The notes under the pieces: generated by a model | Seen by the model: only the letters and a program-made list of their open reading frames with translations | Database searches by the model: none | Told to the model about the DNA's origin: nothing | Assembly: GCA_017477035.1 (NCBI GenBank) | Contig: JAFUXW010000078.1 | Coordinates: 1-11,164, forward strand | From: Alphaproteobacteria bacterium | Lineage (GTDB): Bacteria; Pseudomonadota; Alphaproteobacteria; RF32; CAG-239 | Direction of reading: 5' to 3' | DNA: 11,164 bases | Made by a program: the position numbers and the translations under genes | Shown here: positions 1 through 8,700 of the stretch, in pieces | Layout: every line of letters begins with the position of its first letter | How positions within the stretch are numbered: the stretch's first letter is position 1

Positions 1-173
1 AAAGAGTTATTCAAAAAGCTGTTGAACGTATGATTTCCCGTAATCCATTGGGGCGTCAGATGATGACCAAATTAAAGGTATATGCCGGTGAAAATCATCC
101 GCATACTGCTCAAAATCCGGAAGTTTGGGATATTGCTTCTCAAAACGCTAAAAATAAAAGGAGTGCTTTGTAA
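1..173 (+). CDS. rplM: 50S ribosomal protein L13, C-terminal part (partial)
   Basis: This is the 3' end of rplM, cut by the left edge of the window, with the reading frame starting at base 3. The translated tail contains AVERMISRNPLGRQMM, then KVYAGENHPHTAQNPEVWD. This is the conserved L13 C-terminus (ERM.P.gpLGr, then the L.VYaG..HPH..Q.P segment). L13 is an early-assembling protein of the large ribosomal subunit. The stop codon TAA (171-173) shares its last A with the rpsI start codon, so the two genes are translationally coupled, as in the standard bacterial rplM-rpsI operon. The promoter and about two thirds of the gene lie outside the window. Confidence 0.95.
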   Translation, partial: RVIQKAVERMISRNPLGRQMMTKLKVYAGENHPHTAQNPEVWDIASQNAKNKRSAL

Positions 174-652
174 TGGCTACTAAAAAAATCGAATCTTTAA
201 AAGATATAAAATCTGCAACTGCTGAAACCGAAGTTAAAACGACACGCAAGTCAGTTAAAGATAAACAAGGTCGCTCTTATGCTACAGGTAAAAGAAAAGA
301 TGCTGTAGCCAGAGTTTGGATTATGCCGGGTAAAGGAAATATTACGGTTAATAGTAAGTCTATTGATGAATATTTTGCTCGTCCGGTATTAAAAATGGTT
401 ATTAATCAACCGTTTGCTATTACCAATCGTGAAAATGAATTTGATGTAATCTGCACTGTTAAAGGTGGGGGATTATCTGGTCAAGCCGGCGCTATTAAAC
501 ACGGTATTTCAAAAGCATTAAATGAATATGAACCTGAGTTAAGATCAATTTTGAAACAAGCCGGTTTCTTAACTCGTGATGATCGTGTTGTTGAACGTAA
601 AAAATACGGTAAAGCCAAAGCTCGTCGTTCTTACCAATTCAGCAAACGTTAA
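173..652 (+). CDS. rpsI: 30S ribosomal protein S9
   Basis: S9 is a small-subunit protein whose C-terminal tail reaches the P-site tRNA. Residues 35-159 form the family core: YATGKRKDAVARVW at 36-49, the GGGLSGQAGAIKHGI segment at 98-112, LTRDDRVVERKKYGKAKAR at 133-151, and the invariant terminal SKR. About 34 residues precede the core. They are lysine- and threonine-rich and of low complexity, an extension seen in many alphaproteobacterial S9 proteins and absent from the roughly 130-residue E. coli form. The start is supported by AGGAG at 159-163, 9 bases upstream and inside the end of rplM. The gene is followed directly by an intrinsic terminator, so it ends its operon. Confidence 0.98.
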   Translation: MATKKIESLKDIKSATAETEVKTTRKSVKDKQGRSYATGKRKDAVARVWIMPGKGNITVNSKSIDEYFARPVLKMVINQPFAITNRENEFDVICTVKGGGLSGQAGAIKHGISKALNEYEPELRSILKQAGFLTRDDRVVERKKYGKAKARRSYQFSKR

Positions 653-676
653 TATTTATATGAATTTTTCAAATCG

Positions 677-705
677 AAAGAGGTGTATTTTTTTACACCT
701 CTTTT
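677..705 (+). terminator. Intrinsic terminator of the rplM-rpsI operon
   Basis: A perfect 11-bp stem (677-687 pairing with 694-704, AAAGAGGTGTA/TACACCTCTTT) encloses a six-T loop. Its 3' arm ends in a T-run, and the following bases are T-rich. It lies 25 bases after the rpsI stop and separates the ribosomal operon from the next gene. Confidence 0.85.
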
Positions 706-740
706 GATATTTTGATTGCAATTTTAGTATAGATTGTATA

Positions 741-749
741 TGTTATAAC
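741..749 (+). promoter_or_regulatory. Candidate extended -10 promoter for the 784-2913 gene
   Basis: TGTTATAAC gives an extended -10 (TGn followed by TATAAC) about 35 bases upstream of the start codon. It lies just after the ribosomal terminator, where a new promoter is needed. No good -35 sits at the usual distance: the nearest candidate, TTGCAA at 716-721, is too far away. The call therefore rests on the -10 alone. Confidence 0.35.
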
Positions 750-783
750 CAGTTGTTAACTTTTTATTAATAAAGGAATTATG

Positions 784-2913
784 ATGAAAAAAGTAATTTT
801 TACCGTAGTAGCGGTTTTGGTGCTGGCCGGAGGTGCTGGTGCTTATTGGTTTGGAAATCAGCCTAAGATTACTTACTATCCTGACGGAAAAATGAAAACT
901 TCCGTGGAGCAAAAGTTCTTTAAAGAAAATGGTGAGTATAAAATATTTAATCAAGACGGAACATTATCCCAAAAGTTTAATGTTATTGACGGATCGAGAA
1001 TAGGACAGGGATTTATATATGCCGGAGGAGTTACAATTAGTGTTAACTATGTCAACGGCGTTTTATCAGGTCCGTTAAAGCTTGATACAAAAGGTAAAGT
1101 TCCTGAATTGGATAATTTACAAATCAATTTATCCAATGGTCAATTTTTGCTCGAATATAAACCAGTTGAAATAAACGTTAAAAATGGTGATGATAATCCG
1201 ATATCTGCGCCTGATGTTAAAGAAATGGGTAAAATTACTTGTGCAGAAAATATATTTTTAGATAATTTACAAAATTTTCTGAATAATCAAACCATAGATA
1301 CTTATAAAAAGTTTGCTGAGTGTGTTTTGGTTAATGAGCTGGTTTTGGACGATGATTTATATAAATGTGAATTTAAAGGTGGTTATCAGTATCCTAAATT
1401 TACTTCAGCTTCCGAATTGCAATGCGAAAGTAAAGGGCTTGACGATATAATTGCATCATCGTTTATGAATGCCGGTATTGAAGATATTGGTAAAGTTACA
1501 GCCTCTCTTAAATATTTGCCTAGTGAACAAAAGTTTTCTTTTATCATTAAAGATGATAAAGGAGTTTATAATCAAGTTCAAACATTTAAAGGTTTGGAAG
1601 AGATAATTTCAGCTATAGCAGAATATACATTTTCTAAACAAGATTCAAAAGATACGGTTAAAATGGCATCGGATATTTTCAATAATTTGGTTATTTCCGA
1701 TAGTCAGTTAACCATTGGAGGTAAAGTCGTTTCTTCTACTAAAGGTGAGTTTAATATTATGAAGGGATTTTCCGATCCGTGGATGACTTCTTTCTTTGGT
1801 ATTGAAAACACCGTTACTTCACAGATGAAAATAACCGATAAAGGAATGGTGATGAATATAGCTTATCCGATATCGAAGAAACCATTACTTTCCGCAGGTA
1901 TTCAAATTAATGACAATTTCAAGCAAAAATATAAGTCATTTCTTGAGTTTGTTATGAAAGAATTCAGTGAAAATTCAGAAGACGTGGCGAGCGAAAATAT
2001 TATGGCAAAATTACCTGAATATTCGATGGCATTTTCCGATGTTATAAATTCGATTAATGCACTATTGATGAATAATAAAGGTGAAAAGGTATTGGGAGCC
2101 GTATTTAATGTTAAACAAGGTGTTGACTTTATGACTGCGCTTGAAGATATCAACAATGCATTTACGGTAAAAATTATCGGTTATAAGAATAATAAACCTA
2201 ATAAGGTTATTTCAGGTGATATGAAAAATGGTTTTGTTGCTAACGGAAAAAGCATAAATACTGAAGATATTTATGATTATCTGGATAAGGACGCATTAGA
2301 AGAAGTGTCAAAGCAGATTGAAAAAGAATATTCTGAAGTTTATAAAATGATGCAAGAAAATAAATATCCGAGTGATCCGTTTATAAAAGGATTTTACGAG
2401 GGATATTTTAATGCAATGCAACAATATAATTCTTTACAGGTAAACGAAAAAATAGAGCAGTTAGCCGCCAATATTCGTAAAGTATACGTTGATAGTGATA
2501 ATTACGGAAATTTGGATAATAAATTGGCTATAAATCTCAATACCGTTCCTAAAGATATGATTGCAAGTGACGGAAGTATAATAAGTTCAATTGGAGGGAA
2601 AGTAAATATTTCGTCAGCGAAGGCTTTTGAAGGCGATGATGAAAACTTGGCATTCACAATTGAACTTGACGAACTTTCTCAACAAGCTTGTTTTGTTATT
2701 GCCACTAATATATGGGATGCAAATTCAGGTATTATGGGAATGGGTATAAATCAGAATTTAAATGATTTATATTTAGATGAAAGTGAAGATGAAAAAGCTC
2801 GGCAATGTGCTGAAGAGGAAATCTTATGCGCAATTGAACGGGAAATGCAGGCTGTCGAAGCTGCAAAAGTGTGTAAGCAAAGCGGAAACACAATATATCT
2901 TAAATTTCAATAA
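784..2913 (+). CDS. Exported or membrane-anchored protein of unknown function with MORN_2/YwqK-like N-terminus
   Basis: I do not recognise this gene. The start is placed at the second of two adjacent ATGs (781 and 784). The Shine-Dalgarno AAGGA at 773-777 is 6 bases from 784 but only 3 from 781. Residue numbers below count the ATG at 781 as residue 1. A positive N-terminus (MKK) and a hydrophobic run to about residue 24 form a signal peptide or membrane anchor, so most of the protein should be periplasmic. Residues 30-100 carry repeats of the type YYPDGKMK...NGEYKIFNQDGTL...NGVLSGPLKL, resembling MORN_2 (YwqK-like) repeats. The remaining roughly 600 residues are acidic, alternate short beta-like segments with helices, and match no family I know. 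Cysteines at 154, 181, 196 and 215, and again at 637, 676, 683 and 698, could form disulfides. The N-terminus loosely recalls DUF945 (YdgA-like) proteins, but I would not assign that family. The gene stands alone between two hairpins. Confidence is high for the coding call and low for any role. Confidence 0.85.
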   Translation: MKKVIFTVVAVLVLAGGAGAYWFGNQPKITYYPDGKMKTSVEQKFFKENGEYKIFNQDGTLSQKFNVIDGSRIGQGFIYAGGVTISVNYVNGVLSGPLKLDTKGKVPELDNLQINLSNGQFLLEYKPVEINVKNGDDNPISAPDVKEMGKITCAENIFLDNLQNFLNNQTIDTYKKFAECVLVNELVLDDDLYKCEFKGGYQYPKFTSASELQCESKGLDDIIASSFMNAGIEDIGKVTASLKYLPSEQKFSFIIKDDKGVYNQVQTFKGLEEIISAIAEYTFSKQDSKDTVKMASDIFNNLVISDSQLTIGGKVVSSTKGEFNIMKGFSDPWMTSFFGIENTVTSQMKITDKGMVMNIAYPISKKPLLSAGIQINDNFKQKYKSFLEFVMKEFSENSEDVASENIMAKLPEYSMAFSDVINSINALLMNNKGEKVLGAVFNVKQGVDFMTALEDINNAFTVKIIGYKNNKPNKVISGDMKNGFVANGKSINTEDIYDYLDKDALEEVSKQIEKEYSEVYKMMQENKYPSDPFIKGFYEGYFNAMQQYNSLQVNEKIEQLAANIRKVYVDSDNYGNLDNKLAINLNTVPKDMIASDGSIISSIGGKVNISSAKAFEGDDENLAFTIELDELSQQACFVIATNIWDANSGIMGMGINQNLNDLYLDESEDEKARQCAEEEILCAIEREMQAVEAAKVCKQSGNTIYLKFQ

Positions 2914-2937
2914 TATATTGGTTTAATTTATAAAAGA

Positions 2938-2967
2938 GCTAAAGGGTGCTGACAAGCACCCTTTAGC
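2938..2967 (+). terminator. Strong hairpin after the 784-2913 gene, probable terminator
   Basis: A perfect 13-bp inverted repeat (2938-2950 with 2955-2967, GCTAAAGGGTGCT) closes a GACA tetraloop 24 bases after the stop codon. There is no clean T-run on the + strand side; the next bases are AGATTAAAAATCTTG. Termination is therefore inferred from position and stem strength. The antisense side is followed by CTCTTTT. Confidence 0.65.
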
Positions 2968-2983
2968 AGATTAAAAATCTTGT

Positions 2984-3014
2984 TTGACATTTTATAAGCA
3001 ATGATGTTTATAAT
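2984..3014 (+). promoter_or_regulatory. Sigma-70 promoter for the cation:proton antiporter
   Basis: A perfect -35 (TTGACA, 2984-2989) and a perfect -10 (TATAAT, 3009-3014) are separated by 19 bases, slightly longer than the ideal 17. An alternative -10, TTTATA at 3007-3012, would give exactly 17. The elements lie right after the preceding hairpin and about 43 bases before the antiporter start, whose Shine-Dalgarno AAGGAA is at 3045-3050. Confidence 0.7.
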
Positions 3015-3056
3015 GCAACTATGTATATATATGTTTAAAAATATAAGGAATAGAAA

Positions 3057-5009
3057 ATGCATGGATTACACCCGCTAATTATAGATTTAACCTTAATAAC
3101 GATTTATGCTGCAATTACGACATTGGTATTTAAAAAATTGAAACAACCGACAGTTTTAGGGTATGTGTTGGCAGGTATTTTTGCCGGACCTTATTTTGAT
3201 TTGGTACCAACGGTTACAGACAAGGCTAATCTTGACTTATGGGCTGATATAGGTGTGATATTTTTGTTGTTTAATCTAGGGTTGGAATTTAGTTTTAAAA
3301 AGATGATGGCTGTCGGTAAATCGGCAATGATTACCGCAACACTTAATATATTTTTGATGTTATTTGTCGGATATTATATCGGTATGTTTTTGGGGTGGAC
3401 TACCTCTGACAGTTTCTTTTTAGGTTCTATGATTTCTATGTCATCAACAACCATTATTATTAAGGCTTTTGATGATTTGAATATTAAAAAACAAAAATAT
3501 ACCGATTTGGTTTTCGGAATATTGGTGATTGAAGATATTGTCGGTATTTTATTGTTGGTGTTATTACCGACAGTAGCAATAGGGAAGGGAATAAACGGCG
3601 GAGATCTATGGGTGAGCGTTATGAAACTGTTAACATTCCTGATTTTATGCTTTGTTTGCGGTATTTATCTCGTACCTACAGCTCTACGCAAGATAAAAAA
3701 CTTTCTTACCGATGAAATGTTGTTATTGGTTTCGGTTGCCTTAAGCCTTTCGATGGTATATTTAGCGGTGTATTTCGGCTTTTCTTCAGCTTTAGGAGCT
3801 TTCGTTATGGGGTCTATATTGTCGGAAACCGGAGTTATTCATCGAGTAGAAAAAGTTATTAAACCTCTTAAAGACTTTTTTGGTGCGGTTTTCTTTGTGA
3901 CTGTTGGTATGATGGTAAATCCTGAAATGTTTATAACGTATGCATATCCTATTTTCATTATTACAATGGTGGTGCTAATAGGAATGGTAATTTTTTCCAT
4001 ATTCGGTTGCGTAATTTCAGGACAAAACTTAAAGACAGCCGTTTATTGCGGATTCTCATTGGCTCAAGTAGGGGAATTTGCATTTATTATTGCCACACTG
4101 GGAATGAGCTTAGGGGTAATTGACGGATTTGTTTACCCGATTATAGTGGCTGTGTCAGTAATTACCACGTTTTTAACTCCTATTATGATGAAATCGTCAG
4201 AAAAAGCTTATAACATATTGTGCAATGTATTACCACAAAAATGGCAGGAATATATAGAAAAGAATACACGCACAGATAAAGAAACAGGAGCGGAAGAACA
4301 GTTGTGGAAAGATTTGTTTAAAAGCTCATTTATAAGGGTATTTTTATTTTCTTTCATATTAGCGGCGATTATTGCTTTTTCTAATCAATTAATTCGACCG
4401 TATGCGTTAAAATGGATGCCTAATTTAGCAGCCAGATTGACAACAACATTGATTACTTTATTACTAATGTCACCGTTTTTAAAAGGATTAATGGGTGGAA
4501 GTATGAATTTATTACCAATTAAAAAGTTTAAATTTTTACCTCAAGAATTATCATTTAGAAATAAAATAAAGTTACCTGAATTCAATTTTTCTAAAACGAA
4601 AAAATCAGCTAAAATAGTTAATAAACCGATAGGTCAACCAAGTAAAGTTATGGCCGTTTCCAATCAGATTAAAACTGTTATTGAGGCAAATACAGATACA
4701 GTGAAAAATTTATTTATGGGAACAGAAGGACGGATAACCAGAATATATAACGATTTGTGGGCTGCTGATAAATCGAATCATTTACCGCTTTTGACTTTGG
4801 TCAGTTTTCGTTTATTGGTAATGTCTTTCTTTATCGTTACAGCAGTTCACCAATTTTTGACTGAAAATCCTAAGGTTATTTTTATAATGCTATTAGCAAC
4901 CATCTTTTTAATTACTCGTTCAAAATGGTTGCTGAATCAATATCTTAAAATAGAAAACCAATTTTTGGATAACTTAAACGGAGAGCAACAAGAAGAGGGT
5001 AAGGAATAA
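3057..5009 (+). CDS. CPA2-family cation:proton antiporter (Kef-type membrane domain)
   Basis: This is an inner-membrane monovalent cation/proton antiporter of the CPA2 group, which exchanges K+ or Na+ for H+ to control pH and ion balance. Residues 8-380 form the Na_H_Exchanger domain with about 12 hydrophobic segments. Family landmarks are KQPTVLGYVLAGIFAGP at 29-45, LFNLGLEF at 71-78, SSTTIIIKAF at 129-138, the acidic pair E159-D160 in a membrane helix (the expected ion-binding site), SSALGAFVMGSILSE at 243-257, FFVTVGMMVNP at 279-289, and FSLAQVGEFAFI at 333-344. The C-terminal half is unusual. KefB and KefC carry a cytosolic TrkA-N (RCK) domain there, and I see no Rossmann GxGxxG. Instead there are further hydrophobic stretches at about 425-475 and 578-620 with a lysine-rich, probably soluble linker at 485-575. 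Related long antiporters without RCK exist in other bacteria. The start is supported by AAGGAA 6 bases upstream. The gene is monocistronic, with its own promoter and terminator. The exact ion cannot be read from the sequence. Confidence 0.9.
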   Translation: MHGLHPLIIDLTLITIYAAITTLVFKKLKQPTVLGYVLAGIFAGPYFDLVPTVTDKANLDLWADIGVIFLLFNLGLEFSFKKMMAVGKSAMITATLNIFLMLFVGYYIGMFLGWTTSDSFFLGSMISMSSTTIIIKAFDDLNIKKQKYTDLVFGILVIEDIVGILLLVLLPTVAIGKGINGGDLWVSVMKLLTFLILCFVCGIYLVPTALRKIKNFLTDEMLLLVSVALSLSMVYLAVYFGFSSALGAFVMGSILSETGVIHRVEKVIKPLKDFFGAVFFVTVGMMVNPEMFITYAYPIFIITMVVLIGMVIFSIFGCVISGQNLKTAVYCGFSLAQVGEFAFIIATLGMSLGVIDGFVYPIIVAVSVITTFLTPIMMKSSEKAYNILCNVLPQKWQEYIEKNTRTDKETGAEEQLWKDLFKSSFIRVFLFSFILAAIIAFSNQLIRPYALKWMPNLAARLTTTLITLLLMSPFLKGLMGGSMNLLPIKKFKFLPQELSFRNKIKLPEFNFSKTKKSAKIVNKPIGQPSKVMAVSNQIKTVIEANTDTVKNLFMGTEGRITRIYNDLWAADKSNHLPLLTLVSFRLLVMSFFIVTAVHQFLTENPKVIFIMLLATIFLITRSKWLLNQYLKIENQFLDNLNGEQQEEGKE

Positions 5010-5050
5010 AAAAAGAACAGCAGGATTTGAATATTCGGCTGTTCTTTTTT
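5009..5050. terminator. Bidirectional intrinsic terminator between convergent genes
   Basis: AAAAAAGAACAGC at 5009-5021 pairs with GCTGTTCTTTTTT at 5038-5050 across a 16-base loop. The + strand transcript (antiporter) reads a T-run on exit. The - strand transcript (small gene ending at 5057) also reads a T-run on exit, because the 5' arm begins with a run of A. The structure overlaps the last base of the antiporter stop codon. Confidence 0.85.
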
Positions 5051-5056
5051 GTTTGT

Positions 5057-5647
5057 TTAGATTTCTGCAGGAAGCGGGAGAATAAAACGCACATTCCATG
5101 TCCGCGGAGGATTACTTTGAGATGTGGCGGAAAGGAAAGGAGTGCTTCCGATTTTATCACCACCATACGCTTCAAGAAAACGATTGACTTTGCTCAAATT
5201 CACCTGAAGAGCCCTGAAGTGATCATCATTGGGTATAATCCAGTTGATACCGCAGATGCATTCTTGTCTGTCAGCCAAGCGTCGAGCCTCATCAATGTTG
5301 AGGTTGGTAGCGATATTCTTAAGAGCAAGCACGTAGCGAATTTGTCTGTCTTTGACAACAGGACCGATAACCTCTCCGCCGTTGAGCGCATACTCAATAC
5401 CCGTGATGCCGTGTTTTGCAAAATGCAATAGCTTACAGGTTGTAGAACCTTGGTTTGCAGATGGTTTCTTTGCATCAGGAATACATTCCAGCATACGCAG
5501 AATCTCGTTCTTTGTCAGCGCACCTCCCAAAATTCTTGAGCGCAATAAGCTGACAAGCTCATCATTTTCGATCAGGTCACTCAAACTTACGTTTAGAGTC
5601 TTCATAACCGCTTTTACTGATTCAACACTTAATCTATCCATAATCAT
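5057..5647 (-). CDS. Hypothetical protein with DUF1566/Lcl-like C-terminus, GC-rich
   Basis: This 196-residue protein has no signal peptide or membrane segment. Residues 1-60 are helical in character. From about residue 90 the pattern follows DUF1566/Lcl C-terminal-like domains: GEVIGPVV at 91-98, a lALK strand at 108-110, an EA helix at 120-126 (NIDEARRLADR), G-x-NWIIPNDDHFRAL at 133-147 (the W.LP..eEL motif of that family), FLEAYGG at 157-163, FLSATS at 171-176 (family: Y.WSSt) and TWNVRF at 183-188 (family: aW.v.f). The function of this fold is generally unknown; it is often on secreted or phage-borne proteins. GC is about 44% by hand count over 5101-5640, against about 27-35% in the neighbouring gene lines I sampled, so recent acquisition is likely. 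There is no Shine-Dalgarno before the ATG at 5647 or before the in-frame ATG at 5641. The start is therefore tentative. Confidence 0.7.
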   Translation of the reverse strand: MIMDRLSVESVKAVMKTLNVSLSDLIENDELVSLLRSRILGGALTKNEILRMLECIPDAKKPSANQGSTTCKLLHFAKHGITGIEYALNGGEVIGPVVKDRQIRYVLALKNIATNLNIDEARRLADRQECICGINWIIPNDDHFRALQVNLSKVNRFLEAYGGDKIGSTPFLSATSQSNPPRTWNVRFILPLPAEI

Positions 5648-5676
5648 TAAAATTTATAATGTATGATTTGAGTTTT

Positions 5677-5705
5677 TATATAACATGAAATTGACAAATT
5701 TGCAA
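5677..5705 (-). promoter_or_regulatory. Candidate promoter for the small DUF1566-like gene
   Basis: Read on the - strand: TTGCAA (-35), a 17-base spacer ending in TGT, then TATATA (-10, plus coordinates 5677-5682). The TG makes it an extended -10. Transcription would begin near 5670, giving a leader of roughly 23 bases. The -10 belongs to the 16-base motif shared with two other - strand genes in this window. Confidence 0.45.
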
Positions 5706-5708
5706 GTT

Positions 5709-8700
5709 TTAATTTCTGCATTTATTACATATTTTGTCAAAATTATTTTCTGTTTTTTTAGAATTTTGTTCCTGCACAAAATTGATTTGCGGATTTTTTT
5801 CTTGCATAAATTTGATTGCTCTTTCCGGGGTATCATAAGCAAAATCAACTGTTAAATCTGCAGATATAGGCATTCGTTGATATATAAGCAGACAAGTATC
5901 TTTTCCAAGTTTGATGTGTTTAATGCTTTGCAACTGTTTATCAGTTAGCATTAAAAAATTATCAAATTTATGTCCTTCATCATTAACTTCTTGTACAATG
6001 ACGTTGCGAATCACCTGAAAATAACTTCTTTTAGGATTGTCGTCTATAATTCCGCCTTGTTGGTGGATTCTGACTTCACCGACGGTATTACTGAAATCAA
6101 GCTCGGTAAAATTATCCGACGTATCGCCTAAACTCATTTTTTTGAAACATTTCGGAAATACAATCTTTTTAAGTTTACTTAAATCAGAACCGGAAAGTTG
6201 CATATCAACATATTTATAATTTTCCATGTTAATTTCAGTAAGATTTTCCAATTTTTGATTATTGGCATGAATAGTCAGGTTTTCAATACTCGGCTTTAAT
6301 AAACGGCTATCAGGCAAAAATCCGGTGCACACAAGTGTTTTAAGATTCTTATAAGTGGTACTGTCTAATGAAATCTCCGGCATTTCTCTATTTTCTCCTG
6401 CCAATATGATGCTGAGTTTTTCTATGCTTGGCGGTAATATTGTATGATTTAAAATATTGCTGTCAATACACACATCAATAAGTTCAGAGCAGGATGATAA
6501 ATCAAGATGCGGAATATTCTCAAATGGAATTATGCTTAGATTAAGTTCTTTAAGTTTAGTTAGTTCTTTAAAATTGAATTCTTTTGCGTGTAAAACACCT
6601 GAAAAATTCTGCAGATTAACTATTTCAGCACATAGTGGAAATTTGATGGTTCTTAAACTGTTTAGATGTGCAAAAGAGGCAGATATTCCTTTTACATGAG
6701 AACTTCCGTCTTTCCTAGCCTTGTGAGAGTTTCCGAATTTAAGAGGCCCTAAATTAAAACTTTCTATTTTACCTAATTGTTTGCTGTTTATATTGGAAAA
6801 ATCAAGTTCTTCCAATTTAGGTAAATCGGCAAAATCCAATATACAAGTTGAAAGGGTATTCGGAAATACAAGTATTCGTAATTGTTCAAATTTGGAGCCT
6901 AAGGCTTCTATTTCGACTAACTCAGGATTAAGAGATAAATCAAGTTTATGTATTTTAGGAAACGTACCATTTAATATCAGCGATTTTAAATGAGTATAAT
7001 CGGCTGTAAAATTATTGCCTATATTTGAATATTGCTTACCCAGTTCATAATTACCGCTACCGACGTGCAAAGTTTCTAAAAGCGGAGCTTGTGGCAGTTT
7101 TTCCAATCCAGTAACACATTCTCCGTATAAATACAGATATCTTAAGTTAGGCATTGAATGCATGGTAAATTTTTTTACTATATCAGAACTTTCAATGCTT
7201 AAATTTTTCAAAATCTCGGTATTGATGTTTAGTAACTCCGGAAATTCTCCTTTAAGTCCCAAGGATGTTATGTTATCGGGTAATCTGGTTAGTGACGGAA
7301 AACCACCTTCAAGAGAGAGTTCTTCAACTCCTTCAGGTAATGTATGCAGTTTGGCAAATTTTCCTTTTAACGATATTTCCTTTATGCCTTGAGGAAGATT
7401 AATGTGTTCTAAACTGTCAAAATTACCATTAAGAGAAAAGTATATTGTCTGAGGCGGTAGAATTATTTGCTTTAATTTTGGCGCTTCCATATCCAAATAA
7501 ACATCTTTAAGAGACATTAAAGAATAATCAAAAACTTCTCCGGTATACTTCAATGATTTAAAGTGCAAATTTTCGATGCCCTGTAAAGATAAAAGTTTAG
7601 CCAACCCTTCATCGCTTATAAGTCCACTGTAGGTTAAATTTTTTATTTTCATCTTATGCAAAGGCAATGCGGTTAGGGCTTCTTCGGTAATCGTAATTGC
7701 ATCAAAAACCGCATTTTGCTCATTAAAATTGAATAAATCGTGAATTTTATTTTGGGTGTCCTTAAAAATACCGATATTGTTTTTGTCGGCATTAGGAATG
7801 CTTTCACTATTTATAATATCTTGAAAATTCTTGCTCTTAATCAGTGTCAGTAACATATCACGCACGGTGTTAACGTATTCACAAGATATTATGCTGTCGT
7901 GAGGGCCTTTGATTTGAGTAATCTTTCCGTTTTTAAACTCTACGGTAGCGTGCGGTATTAATTCTTGATTAGCTTCTCCCATATTCCGCAATGAATATAT
8001 CTGCGTTTCCCCTTTTTCTACCCGTGAGGCGTAAGAACCGACACAATGATGCATGACACTGCCTTCATATTTTAATCCGGCCTTGGTAGTTATTTGCACC
8101 ATTTGCAGACTTTTTTCCGGATATGTTTTTATAACTTTAATACCGATATGACTTTTCTTAATGCGATTACTCTCTTTCTCACTCGGAGAATTTAATTTTT
8201 CAAAATAAGTATTAATATCCGCCAATAAATCAGAAAGAGTAGGGGATTTACGATGTAGTCCAATAAAATAGCGTGTTCCTTTAATGCGTTCCGGATAGTT
8301 CTCGAAGTATGATAAAATATAGTCTTTGATATGTGCTGTGTCTTGATATAGGCGAGAATCCTTAAATGCCTGTATATTTACAATTATTGAACTATCATCG
8401 TTTTGCTTTGCCAATGATGCTAAATCTTCCAACAATGCTTGCGGCAAATATTTAGAAAGCAGATGGCGTGTGCAAGCATAAACTTTGGCATTTTCGCTCA
8501 TTTCATTGAATATATTCAGTTCAGAATATGCTTTATTTTTCTTAATCAAATCTTGTTTTATTCGGTTAAGCTTTTTTAGTTCGATACTGTATTCACGCTT
8601 ATTCTCAAGTCGTTCCGCCTGACGTAATTTTTGTTTGCATTCGTTTATTTGCAGTTTAAGTTGCTTTAATTCGTTTTGATAGCGATTGCGCTTAATATTG

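Noticed and set aside
784..2913. YwqK-like N-terminus as an antitoxin of a toxin-antitoxin system
   Set aside because: The repeats are only MORN_2-like, the protein is exported, and there is no toxin-sized partner gene next to it.
5027..5666. Open frames on the + strand opposite the GC-rich gene
   Set aside because: They lack a ribosome site and start inside the terminator or mid-gene. The - strand frame has a coherent DUF1566-like pattern and ends cleanly at the shared terminator.
6037..7392. Several short + strand frames inside the PcfJ-LRR gene
   Set aside because: They are reverse-strand shadows of the repetitive leucine codons, with no start signals.
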